Below are positions 12,733-23,237 of a DNA stretch of 64,000 nucleotides, piece after piece. The stretch is from positions 1,031,522-1,095,521 of the forward strand of contig JAIWNF010000007.1 in NCBI GenBank assembly GCA_025093555.1. The letters run 5' to 3'. Within the stretch, counting starts at the first letter, position 1. Every line of letters starts with the position of its first letter. The stretch is from Circinella umbellata (taxonomy: Eukaryota; Mucoromycota; Mucoromycetes; Mucorales; Lichtheimiaceae). The notes under the pieces were generated by a model. That model searched no databases, was not told the DNA's origin, and saw nothing but the letters and a program-made list of their open reading frames with translations. A program made the translations under genes and the position numbers.

Positions 12733-15013
12733 ATGTCAGAAAAAATTGAAAAGGAAGAAGTCACTTCCGGATCTATTGTAGAATCATCAAAGGACATTGA
12801 TGTAAAACAAGCTGGAGAAACAGATGAAGAACATATTGCACCCACAGAAGAAGATTGGAAGAACCTCCGTGAGGTAATTATATATATCGATTAATCAAAG
12901 TTGAATAGTCAATATTTGATTTACTATGGTTATTAATTAATTTTTATTTTTATTTTTAAAAAAAGGTGGCCGACAATATTCCATTTTCTGCATTCCTTGT
13001 CATCTTAATTGAATTTTGTGAACGGTTTACATACTATGGCTGTTCCGGTCTATTCCAAAACTATGTTCAACATCCTGCTCCAGATAGTTGTAAGTTATTA
13101 TTTTATTATTTACTATCTATAACTATGGTTACAGACTAAATTCATTATTAGTCTTAATTTGGTATCTCGGTTAGCTAATCATATCTTTGTTTTGTACAGA
13201 CCCTGCAGAACAACCAGGTGCTATCGGTAAAGGTCAACAAACTGCTACTGCTTTAGGAACCTTTTTCCAATTCTGGGCTTATGTTACACCTGTACGTAAT
13301 TTTATGAATTCGCTAAAACATCAAATGAAGTATTTTTTGTTTGCGTTAATATATATGTATATCATTTGAACTTAAAATAACTTATATATACTTTTATTTA
13401 CTATAGGTTGTTGCAGCCATTATCTCTGATCAATATCTTGGAAAATATAAAACTATTCTTCTTTCATCCTTAATATATGTTGTCGGTCTTTTAGTACTTG
13501 TATGTACTTCTGTTCCTTCTGCTATTGAATCCGGTGCTGCTTTCCCTGGTTATGTTGTCGCTATCATTCTTATTGGTGCCGGTACTGGCGGTATCAAGGG
13601 TAACGTTTCTCCTTTGGTTGCTGAACAATATCAAAGCAAAGCACCATTTGTTCGCACACTTAAGAATGGCACCCGTGTCATTGTCACTCCTCAAGCTACT
13701 TACCAACAAATGTTCAACATGTTTTATTGTATGTATCAGCTCTTATTCTGTTATAGAAAAAATGCCATCAGCAAGTTAATTTATATTAATTATTATTATC
13801 ATAGGGGGTATTAATGTTGGTGGTCTTTCTGCTATTGCAACTACAACCATGGAAAAGAACATTGGTTTCTGGCCTGCTTACTTATTACCACTTTGTATGT
13901 TCATTGTTGGTATTATTATTGTTGTTTCCGGTCGTAAGCGTTATGTTGAAGCTCCTCCTCGTGGTTCCGTCATCTTGGAAGCTTTCAAGGTTATCAAGAT
14001 TTGGTTCAAAACTCGCAACTTTGACGAATGTAAGCCATCTGCTTTGGCTAAGTCTCAACCAGAAATTGTAGCTAAGGTTACATGGGATGATGTCTTTGTT
14101 GATGAACTTCGCCGTGCTCTTAAAGCTTGTACCGTTTTCTGTTGGTTCCCTATCTTTTGGCTTTGCTATCAACAAATGACAAACAACTTGATTTCTCAAG
14201 CTTCTACTGTAAGTTTAGAACAGAATTTAGAGGAAGAAAATGATTTTTTTTTTGAACAATTATGATTAACTTATGTTTTTTGGCACTTCCTTTCGAACAG
14301 ATGCTTACTGGTAATGTACCTAATGATATTATTCAAAACATCAATCCTTTCTCCCTTATTGTTATTATTCCTATTATGGATCGAGTCTTTTATCCTCTTT
14401 TACGTCGTATGGGCTTCCCAATGCGTCCTATCTTGCGTATTTCCATTGGTTTCGTTTTCGTCGCCATTTCCATGTAAGTTATTTTTTTATCACAAAAGTA
14501 ATTTTTTTTTACTTATGTAATGTATCTAACGAGAGTCTTGAGTATTGATATAGGGGTTACTCTGCCGGTATTCAATCCATGATTTATCGATCACCTCCTA
14601 ACTACGAAGATGTCACTGGCAAAGTAAACTGGATTTCTGCCGCATATCAAATTCCATCTTATGTATTTATCGGTATCGCTGAAGTCTTTTCATCCATTAC
14701 TGGTCTTGAATACTCCTACAAGAAGGCTCCTCAATCCATGAAGGCCATCGTCATGTCACTTTTCTTGTTTTCCAATTGTATTGCTTCCATTTTAGCATTT
14801 GCATTGGTATCCGTCGCAGAAGATCCCAAGGTGATGTGGCTATATGCTGGTATCGGTATTGCTGCCTTTGTTTGCGCTATTCTTATTTGGGTCATCCACG
14901 GTAAGGGCGACAAAGTTGATGTTGAAGAAGATGCTATTGCTCGTGATCAAGGTGAAATGGAAGAATACTACAAGAAAATTGGCAAAGATATTTCTACTGA
15001 TAAGGAAAAGTAA
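12733..15013 (+). CDS. POT/PTR2-family proton-coupled peptide transporter, copy B
   Basis: Seven exons: 12733-12873, 12966-13089, 13200-13291, 13407-13728, 13805-14208, 14301-14473, 14554-15013, giving 571 residues. Exons 2-6 have exactly the same lengths (124, 92, 322, 404, 173) and phases as in copy A, while introns differ in length and sequence. The signature EFCERFTYYG is at residues 63-72 and FYWGINVG is split by intron 4, as in copy A. The function expected from the family is uptake of small peptides with protons at the plasma membrane. Differences from copy A concentrate in the N-terminal tail, the central loop and the C-terminal tail, which could change regulation or specificity (inference). 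No frame break: both copies look functional. Confidence 0.93.
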
Positions 15014-15780
15014 AAATCAAGCTTAAATCTTCTAATTATTATTTTACTTAATTGAACTATTTCTTTATTATTATTACTATTATTATTCTTTATCATCCTT
15101 ATACTTATTTTCTATATATAATTCTTCTACAATCCGTTTTATTATTATTTTCCCACATTATTTTTTTTTTGGTGCCACACTATTTAGTTACAGTTATCAT
15201 TTATTACTATTATTATTATTTTTGTTATTGTTGGCAGCAGGCTGTGTATTATTATGTATTCTTAAACATTCAAATTATTGTTAAAAAAAAAGATCATTTA
15301 TTTTTTTTCCAATCTTATTTTTAATAATAATATAAAAATAATAAACATTCTATATTGTTTTTTTTAATACGTACTTAAATTCTTTCAGTGATACGTTATC
15401 ATTTGATATGAAATTTTCTTAGTAGAAACATACCATTTTTAGTATTTTTTGATTGAAAAAGTAAGATCGAATTTTGTGTAAAATATTATAATCATTTTTT
15501 TTTTGTATAAGTTGTTTTCTTTTATTTACATAGTGAAGTAAATGAGCCCCAAAATGATTTTGTGCATTGCGAGGAGAAGAAAGAGATGATGTGATACAAC
15601 GTTTTGATAATATTGACTAGCGATAAGAGATGTCATGGTAGATTTTGAAAAACGGAGCGCCAATGCATTGACCAAATAGTTTATAATATGAGACTAATAC
15701 GGGATAGATGAGTAGACCAAAGCCAATTATTCTCTGTAACAGGTAGATGAAGAAGATCCCAAATATTATCGGATGAGAGT
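15014..15780. other. Intergenic, 3' flank of peptide transporter B
   Basis: T-rich 3' flank with the conserved 12-mer at 15234-15245. No coding signal before the LINE remnant. Confidence 0.5.
15234..15245 (+). promoter_or_regulatory. Conserved downstream motif of peptide transporter B
   Basis: Second copy of GCAGCAGGCTGT, about 220 bases past the stop. See the matching site at 11312-11323. Confidence 0.4.
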
Positions 15781-15782
15781 GG

Positions 15783-15975
15783 TTTTTGATAGCGTTTGTT
15801 GCCAAAAGGTGAATTTAAGAGGACAATCTACAGAAAAGTGGTGACGAGTAGTAGCCAGATCAACAGTACAGATGGGACAAATCTTAGTAGGGTGTCTCAC
15901 CAGCATGGTATGATGAAGGTGAACTTTGTGGGAAACCCGTTGTAAAATTAGGCGTCACCAAACTGTGCAGGCACC
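15783..15975 (-). pseudogene. LINE reverse-transcriptase C-terminal zinc-finger (zf-RVT) remnant
   Basis: In one minus-strand frame the translation reads TVW(stop)RLILQRVSHKVHLHH, then KICPICTVDLATTRHHFSVDCPLKFTFW. This matches the C-terminal zinc-binding region of non-LTR retrotransposon polyproteins: a W-W-R-L-L-like block followed by C-x2-C...H-H...C and a Trp. The second Trp of that block is replaced by TGA, so the gene is dead. The frame ends at a TAA soon after the last motif. The matching upstream part of the polyprotein probably lies at 17100-17350 on the same strand. Confidence 0.65.
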
Positions 15976-17079
15976 ATTCTTATAAATATTACTCTCTTTT
16001 CTATTTTCCCTCGTTAACTTTTTGGGTTACTGATCTATTTTTTTTTTTAGAAAAAACAATTGCGGCCGCATAAATAATGTACTGTTCATCATATTTCGAT
16101 TTATAGTGTCATATTTATGAAGGCTTCAATTTTATACGTTACTTTACTTTATGTTGTGAATATATAATCACTAATAATATTGAAATATGTTATCTATATC
16201 ACCAGATTTTATATATTATAGGTATGTATAAGTATACATGTCACCGAAAAATTTTTTTTAACATTTGTATATACATACATTACCATTTTTTTGAGAAAGG
16301 AAAATAGAGTTCTTCTCGAAACGGATGCCGGTGTGAAAACGTCAATAGGTTCTTGAATATATCACGTAGTGGATAACGGATGCGTATTGACAGAAACATG
16401 AATTATATTAACTTTGCTTAAATCTAATTCGGTACAGTCGAGACTGATATATGTCAGCAGTGGATTTGTGATCAACATGTAGTAACAAAAAGCCTTTCCC
16501 CTTATCGTTCTATCCCATCGTCAAGGAAAAAAAAAGCAGGATCGTCTGGTCTGCATATTTAAAACCTTTTTAAAAAATACTCTTCACTCGGTAGGGGGTT
16601 TTTTTCAAATGTAGAACTGACTTGATTTGATTTTGTAAAAAATAGATTTTACTTGTGTCGATCAGTACACACAATAGTAAATAGCAAGTATTTCTATTGT
16701 TGGACTGTTACACCTTGAACAAAATACACTATTCTTGTTCTGCCAAATTAGATTAGACTTTTTTGTGTTTATTAAAGTGAAAGGTTGCTTTAACCGGCGT
16801 CTGTGAACATATGGTTGCTTTCATTATGGCTATATTGATAAGTATATACAAAAGAATGGGGTGAGTAACTGAAAATACCCTCATAGAGAAAAAGCTAAAA
16901 TTATGAGGAACATGCAGTAGAAGAGCCTTGTATGATGCTAAGGAAGTGCAGAAAAAAAAGAGAAACGAGAAGAAAACACATTAGGCGGTATGTTGGTGCA
17001 AAGGATATTGGTGGATTTCTTTCTAAAATGTCTTTTGGACTTGTTTCGCCATTGTCAAACAGTCTATTTCCCAAAGTTA
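15976..17079. other. AT-rich sequence between two LINE-like fragments
   Basis: About 1.1 kb separates the two minus-strand LINE-like pieces. I find no intact ORF and no clear terminal inverted repeats that would prove a single insertion. It contains an isolated NotI-type octamer (GCGGCCGC) near 16063. Confidence 0.4.
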
Positions 17080-17360
17080 CATGAACTATAGTTGACCACT
17101 TTTCTTTTTCCATTTGTCACTAGACAAGCCAACTTTAGAGCGCACACGATGACTCATAACATAGTCCAAAGGTTTAGGTATCATGGGCCAATAGTGAAAT
17201 TGTACAATGTCCTGCTTTGAGTTCATCGCGTAAAAGCAATAGCATCGTGTAAAAATTGTTATACTCTCTTTTTGGCAGCAATTTCTCTACAACGAGAATT
17301 TTTGAGTGGATAAGGTGGCAACCAATGTATACGCCAATTGACCAAATGGTGGAAATCGCA
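17080..17360 (-). pseudogene. Probable LINE polyprotein fragment
   Basis: One minus-strand frame reads WLPPYPLKNSRCREIAAKKR, then a stop, then about 40 residues containing IVQFHYWPMIPKPLDYVMSH and VGLSSDKWKK before another stop. The spacing and the 'GLSSxKWKxF' flavour resemble the region just before the W-W-R-L block of fungal LINE-type polyproteins, which fits the zf-RVT remnant 1.1 kb further along the same strand. At least two in-frame stops are present. The assignment rests on pattern memory and on co-orientation, so it is tentative. Confidence 0.35.
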
Positions 17361-17599
17361 AGAGAAACCCGGTAGATATAAATCGGTCAGTGATGGGAAC
17401 TGTTCTTAGACATCTAATTGTTTTAAGTCTGTTACCCTGTGATATATAAATATTTTTCACTGTGTTTTTGTTTAATAGTGAGAGTGATATCATTCTTTGG
17501 TGAAAGCTTGTCATCTCTTTACAGTAGTTTGTTTTGTGACGGATAGAATCTATTGCTGTATTTGAGGTAATTCTGTGAAAATAGGTGGATGTCATCATT

Positions 17600-18400
17600 C
17601 AAATAGATGGTCATATTATAGATATAATCAAACTGTCAATTTTAAGATAGAAAAAAAAGAAATATACATTATTATAATAACTATCAAACGATAATTATAT
17701 GGATTTGGGAGGATGTATATAAAACGAACTTCTCCCTATGTACAACAAAATAAAATTAGAATTTATCATACATAAAAGTTCATGCGTACATAACGTAACT
17801 ACGTAACCAACAATCTTGTTGTCATTGGCAACATCTTTGTAAAATATTTTGATATAATCAAAATGTTGGTATTGAGTCTATATGAAAAAAAAAAGATCCC
17901 AATTATTTTGTTTACTATCACTGTTTAGCCTAGATAATGATATTTATGTAAAAGTTGAACTCACTTCCCAAAAGACACGTATATAAACACCACGCAATTT
18001 TCGAAAGCATCCAAGTAATACATTTTACCCTACTAGGAACTATATGTATATGTATCATCTTTTTTATATATATATATCCACTCAATTTTGCAACTTTACA
18101 TGTATGTATGTATGTATATAAAATGTGTATGTTATTACATAATTGACAAACACAAAAGAAAAAAAAAGGTATTAATGTTTAGATTGAAGACGACAAAGAA
18201 GAGTGGAAATAGAAAAAAACAAATATATATATTTGTTGTGGGGTACCCGAACGAATATTTGGATGGATAGTGATGGGTGATGGATAACAGGAAAAAAAAA
18301 GAATTATGTAAAAAAAAAAATGCAATAAAAGAAGTGTGTGTGTAGGAAAAAGGGGAGATAAGAGATTATTATTTACATCAATCCATATAATCCAATTTTT
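17600..18400. other. Intergenic, downstream of SF3A2
   Basis: AT-rich spacer with a TGTA/TATG repeat near 18098-18120 and several poly(A) runs. No gene seen. Confidence 0.5.
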
Positions 18401-19054
18401 TTAGATTGAATAAAAGAATTGTAAAGAATACTGTTTAGAATCCTGATCCCAATGTGTCCAAAACCTTCCTTCAGCTCGATCAATTTCTTTACTTTCTACC
18501 TTAAATGCTACTGTTTCATAAGGTTCCGCTGCAATCAACAAATATTGAAATTGTTTATTAGGTGCTTCCACTTTTTGTTCGTAAGCTGACATGAATCGAT
18601 AACGAGGGATTACATCCGGACTAATTTGAGGATATTGAATTTGAAACAAAAGACCATGTTGTCGAGTCACTGGATCTCGTACTTTAGTAATTCGATAACC
18701 TGGACGACCAATCTTGATGACATTACGACGTTGCAACGATGGTTTTGCAGGACCCACAGTGGGTTGAACTACAGACGATTCTTTGGCTTCTTTTGCTGCA
18801 CGACGTGCCAAATTGGTTTGATGCTTTTTACCTTGTGTGTGAGCTAAATAAGATCCTTCACTAGTATGTAATGTAAGACAGAGTTTACATTCATAGGATC
18901 CTAAATGATTTTTCATAAAATAAGGATCTTTGGAAATGTCGATTGTTTCAAGAGCCAATTTACGAAGACGTTCACGACGATCGACGTTCGATTCAGACCA
19001 TCCGGCGACACCACCGCTACGATGTTTACTACCCACTCGATTTTGAAAATCCAT
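18401..19054 (-). CDS. Splicing factor 3A subunit 2 (SF3A2 / Prp11)
   Basis: Single-exon gene, 217 residues. It opens with MDFQNRVGSKHRSGGVAG, the characteristic SF3A2 N-terminus, followed by a matrin-type C2H2 zinc finger at residues 56-78 (C56, C59, H72, H78; YECKLC...HTQGKKHQ). The conserved LQRRNVIKIGRPGYRITKVRDP and LLFQIQYPQI...PRYRFMSAYEQKVE blocks come next, then a C-terminus ending in ...GRFWTHWDQDSKQYSLQFFY. SF3A2 is part of the SF3a complex of U2 snRNP in the nucleus and joins SF3A3 and SF3A1 at branch-site recognition. The animal-style proline-rich C-terminal tail is absent, as in yeast. The gene is divergent from the CSTF2-like gene, with 194 bases between start codons. Confidence 0.96.
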   Translation of the reverse strand: MDFQNRVGSKHRSGGVAGWSESNVDRRERLRKLALETIDISKDPYFMKNHLGSYECKLCLTLHTSEGSYLAHTQGKKHQTNLARRAAKEAKESSVVQPTVGPAKPSLQRRNVIKIGRPGYRITKVRDPVTRQHGLLFQIQYPQISPDVIPRYRFMSAYEQKVEAPNKQFQYLLIAAEPYETVAFKVESKEIDRAEGRFWTHWDQDSKQYSLQFFYSI

Positions 19055-19248
19055 ATTGTATTATTATGTTCTTGGTTGTATCTATGTCTGTAGTGCGATG
19101 GGTTATGTTAAAAAAAAGAAAAAAAAAAAGGAATGAAAAGTAAAAAGGGAGTTTCAATTGAACAAAAAAAAAACGATTTTTCCCAGTGGAACTTTTTTTT
19201 TTTAAATGTATAACTTGGAGATACTTCTTTGCTTAAAAACCAAAAAGA
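19055..19248. promoter_or_regulatory. Shared divergent promoter region of SF3A2 and CSTF2-like genes
   Basis: Only 194 bases separate the two start codons, so both promoters and both 5' UTRs must fit here. It holds A-runs on the SF3A2 side and a T-run near 19192-19203 on the other, the usual poly(dA:dT) nucleosome-poor layout. No TATA box is obvious. Confidence 0.6.
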
Positions 19249-21017
19249 ATGAATAATCAACCTGTTCGTGGATCTCGTGTTGTCTTTGGTAAAATTGATA
19301 TATCTATATAGTAATTACTTTTTTTTTATATATTTTAATCTAACAGAATATCTGTTTATATATATTTAGTTGGTAATATTCCATTTGAATTAACTGAAGA
19401 ACAATTGGTTGATATTTTCAAAGAAGTGGGTCCTGTTGCTTCATTCAGGCAAGTACATATAAAGATATACATGTATTAAAGGGTGCACTATAGACTAACA
19501 TTAAGAGCATTAATAAACAGATTATTATTCGATCGTGATACAGGAAGACCTAAAGGATATGGTTTTTGCGAGTTTTATGGTTCGTTGGTCCTTTTTTTGT
19601 TGTGTAGATACAATTCAATACGCGTTATACGATCTTTTTGTTATTTGACATTTCTTTCTTTTGAATTCATAGATGCTGAAACGGCAGCTAGTGCTGTACG
19701 AAACTTAAACGATTATGACATTGGAGGACGACAAATTCGTGTTGATTACGCTGCGATGGATCCTCACTTGGATCAACGACATAACAAACAACAACCTGTA
19801 AAAATATCTTTCTAATCAATAAATATATATATAGGATAACGACTATCATGCTATCAGGAAATTAACTAACAACCACTTTATATATTATAGTCAAGAAGTG
19901 GTCCACCTCCAATGCAACAACAGCCACCACCTATGCAACAACAACCTCCACAACAACCTCCACAACAATCGATACCACCACCTATGATGGGACAAGCACC
20001 TGGTATGCCACCAAAACCAACCGGATCAAGTACTTCAGTAGATGATATTTCCAAAGTTTTGGCTTCAATGACATCACAAGATTTATTTACTTTAATGACA
20101 CATATGAAGGTTGATATTATTATTTTATTTTATAATGGAAGAAAAAAAGAGGGGGACGGGGCGGGTGACATAGGGAGAAAACGATAATTAAACATATTAA
20201 TAATGTATCAAAAATTTATTTTTTACATAGCAAATGTCATATGAACGACCAGATTATACACGGGAATTTTTAAGTTCAAATCCACAAGTAGCATATGCAT
20301 TATTTCAAGCCATGGTGATGATGAATATTGTTGATCCAAATATTCTTACGGTAAAATAAATTTGGGCTTGTATATATATATATATACATAGGAAATAAAG
20401 GATTCTTATATTAATAATACATTTTTATATAGAGAATTATGGCTAGTCCATCAGGTGGTGCAACGCAATCGCCTATTCCTCAACAAGCACAGACCTCTAT
20501 TCAACAACAACAGCAACAACAACAACAACGTCCACCTCAAATGCAACCACCACCACCTATGCAACAACAACCATTACCTCAAATGTCTCAAATGCCACAA
20601 ATGCCACAAATGCCTCAACAACCACACCCGCACCCACCACAACAATCACAGATGCCATCACAAATGCCATCACAAATGCCAAATATGCCATTTATGGGAG
20701 GAATAGTTAACACGGCTCAACCTCAACAAGGTGGAGATGTTAAAGAACAACAAAAGGCATTGTTGATGCAAGTATTACAATTGACAGACGAACAGATTAA
20801 TGCATTGGGACCAGAACACAGAGATCAAATAAGGCAATTGGTAAGTAATATGGTATTGTCATGCTACAGGCTATAATAATAATTATTATTATTGATATTC
20901 GATTGATTTTCTAACTGGTTTTCTTCATTCTTTTTTTGGTTAATAATATCTTTTTTCATTTGCGAATGGGATTATATGTACCTGTAGAAAGCTCAACTTA
21001 TGCAACAACCAAGATAA
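19249..21017 (+). CDS. Cleavage stimulation factor 64 kDa subunit (CSTF2/Rna15-like)
   Basis: Eight exons: 19249-19288, 19370-19448, 19521-19579, 19673-19797, 19891-20109, 20231-20350, 20433-20840, 20988-21017, giving 359 residues. An N-terminal RRM spans about residues 12-90, with RNP2 VFVGNI at 12-17 and RNP1 KGYGFCEF at 51-58. A hinge follows (SVDDISKVLASMTSQDLFTL ... QVAYALFQAMVMMNIVDPNIL), then a Gln/Pro/Met-rich linker, and a small C-terminal helical domain (KALLMQVLQLTDEQINALGP). The protein binds the downstream GU-rich element in 3' end cleavage and polyadenylation. Intron 2 appears to use a GC donor (AG|GCAAGT) with an AG acceptor at 19519-19520; this join restores the conserved FRLLFDRDTGRPKG. 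Two AATAAA hexamers lie just past the stop. Confidence 0.93.
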
Positions 21018-21588
21018 AATAGTTCATAATAAAATCATAAACAATAAATCCCAATTAAATCAAAACCGGGTTTCTATTTTTTTTCCCCAATTTTTTTTAT
21101 TGCAAATAAACAAGAAATAGCTAATTAGAGAGGGGATAAGAATTTGTTGTCATAAATCATCATCATCATCAATCCCCATTACCAACTTTACGGCTTCTGT
21201 AACTAAAGAAATGGGAAATACTATATTTGTTTACTTGAAAAGGAAAAAAGTCAAATTTTTCAGTCAGAAAAAGAAAACAATGATATAATGAGTTACTATG
21301 ACATACTGTATAAAATTATTGGGATTAAAATGACAGCTTCCAGTTGTGTTACGAATAATCAAGCTAATCCATCCATACATAAAAGCATCTCAAAAAATAA
21401 AGTAATCAAAAACAAACAAACATAAATTCCTTTGAAAATCATACGCCACAATAAATAATAATGGAAAGCTTTAATTTCAAATAACTTTAGATCGAGTATA
21501 TATAAAAACTCGACTTTTTTTTTTTAGTCTTCTTCTTCTTTGAGTTTTTCTTTTTTTTAAGAAAAGAATTGATTACAATCATCAAACA
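21018..21588. other. Intergenic, CSTF2 3' flank and septin promoter
   Basis: Contains AATAAA at 21028-21033 and 21043-21048 (candidate poly(A) signals) and a CT/T-rich leader at about 21510-21560 just before the septin start. No other gene. Confidence 0.5.
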
Positions 21589-22973
21589 ATGCTATATAAC
21601 GCTTATTCTCAGAAACTTGCTGGGCAACAAAACACTCGATCACGTAAAGAACCTGTCTCCTATCTTAATGTGATGGTTGTAGGACAAACTGGAATGGGTA
21701 AAACTATGTTTGTACGAACTTTGTGTGAACGATTAAAAAGTAATATCATTCAAGGTACTCTTAAAGAGTCAAGACCAATGGCGCTTAAAGAACCATTAAG
21801 TGCTACCGAGGATTATTATAGTATATCTATGCATGTAGAAGAAAATGGTGAACGTGTTTCATTTACATTGATTGATACACCTGGGTTTGACGATGGAGTG
21901 GTTATTAATGATCAATTGGATTATGTTGCCAAGTATATTGATCATCAATTTGAACGGACTTTAGTCGAGGTAACAAAAAAAAAAGATATAAAGAGAATGT
22001 TACCATGGTGATGGATTATTTGCGTGTGTATTCATGTATATTTTTGCTCTTATGTATTTAGGAAAGCAAAGTGAAACGTGACAAAAAAGCCTTAGATACG
22101 CATATTCATGCTTGCTTGTACTTTCTAGACACTGCGCATAACTGTCTTAGTGATATTGATCGTTTTGCTCTTCGGTCGCTTAGTTCCCGTGTGAATGTGA
22201 TTCCAGTGATTGGAAAGGCAGATACATTAACTCTTCTTCAACAAGAAGGTCTTAAAAAAGGTCTCCGAAAAGATATTTTTGATACGTTACAAATACCGAT
22301 CTATGGTTTTATCGAACTAGAGGATGATGATGAAGAAGAAGAAGAAGAATGCGCAGTAGAAAACCAAAGCGCTAAGAAAGATAACAAAGAGCAACAACAA
22401 GATGAAGAATCCCGTGTAGAAGCTCAAGAACGTGGATCACTCAATATGGCACATATCCTTCGAAGATTGCGTGAATATGTAGATGATGAAGATGAGGATG
22501 CACGTACCATGGTAGAATATTTGGAACATATGCCTTATACAGTAATTGCATACGAAGGAGATCCAGAAACAGGCCGCCCATTAACTTTAACACCCGATCA
22601 AAATACAAATCAGCAAGACCATCGAGAAGAAAATAACAACAGTGATAGCAATGAGCCAAAAATACTTGAACCAGGAACTGATGCATCTAACAATGATAAT
22701 CAACAACCAAAGAGAAGTGATAGCATACGATCTAATAGAAGAAATAAAGGCGTATTGGGACGACAATATCCATGGGCAGTCGTTGAATGTTGTAATCCAG
22801 ATCATTGTGACCTTGAAAAACTTCGTTCCATGATTGTTAGCGGTCATCGTGATATGTTACGTATTGATACATTTGAACGATTTTATGAAAATTATCGTAC
22901 TGAAAAACTATTACGTCGACGAGTTGATAAATTGACGGCCACAGAAACCAAAAATGGTAAAGTTTTAGCATAA
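21589..22973 (+). CDS. Divergent septin-family GTPase
   Basis: Two exons, 21589-21969 and 22062-22973, giving 430 residues. GTPase motifs: P-loop GQTGMGKT at 32-39, switch II D-T-P-G at 96-99, and G4 as GKAD at 178-181 (most septins have AKAD). The septin-type segments DTHIHACLYF and RVNVIPVIGKADTLT are present, and near the C-terminus YPWAVVECCNPDHCDLEKLRSMI matches the septin unique element. Septins polymerise into filaments at hyphal septa and branch sites. It is unusual in having a long acidic, Asn/Gln-rich insertion of roughly 130 residues between G4 and the septin unique element, including an EDDDEEEEEE run, and only a short C-terminal tail without a long coiled coil. It could belong to a fungus-specific divergent septin group. 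Converges on the AP-3 sigma gene. Confidence 0.88.
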
Positions 22974-23237
22974 ACCATATACTTGTCCTCCAGACATTAT
23001 CATTGTTCTCCATCTTTCCTTTTTTGTTCCTTTGCTTTTCTTTTTTTTATGTTCATTGTTTCTTTGCTTTTCTTTTTAAACAATATTAATAATATTTCAG
23101 TATACATATATCAAAATAAAAAAGAAAAAAAATATATATATATAATATATAAAATAATATACATGGTGCTTGGTGATTTGATGTTGCATTGGTGATGGTA
23201 TGATAGATGATACATATGGAATTGGGAGGGGGGTTAT

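Noticed and set aside
13885..14199. 104-codon antisense ORF inside peptide transporter B
   Set aside because: It is opposite a well-supported conserved exon and the codon structure follows the sense strand.
18098..18120. TGTA/TATG repeats considered as Pumilio-binding or CRISPR-like repeats
   Set aside because: It is a short intergenic simple repeat without spacers or gene context.
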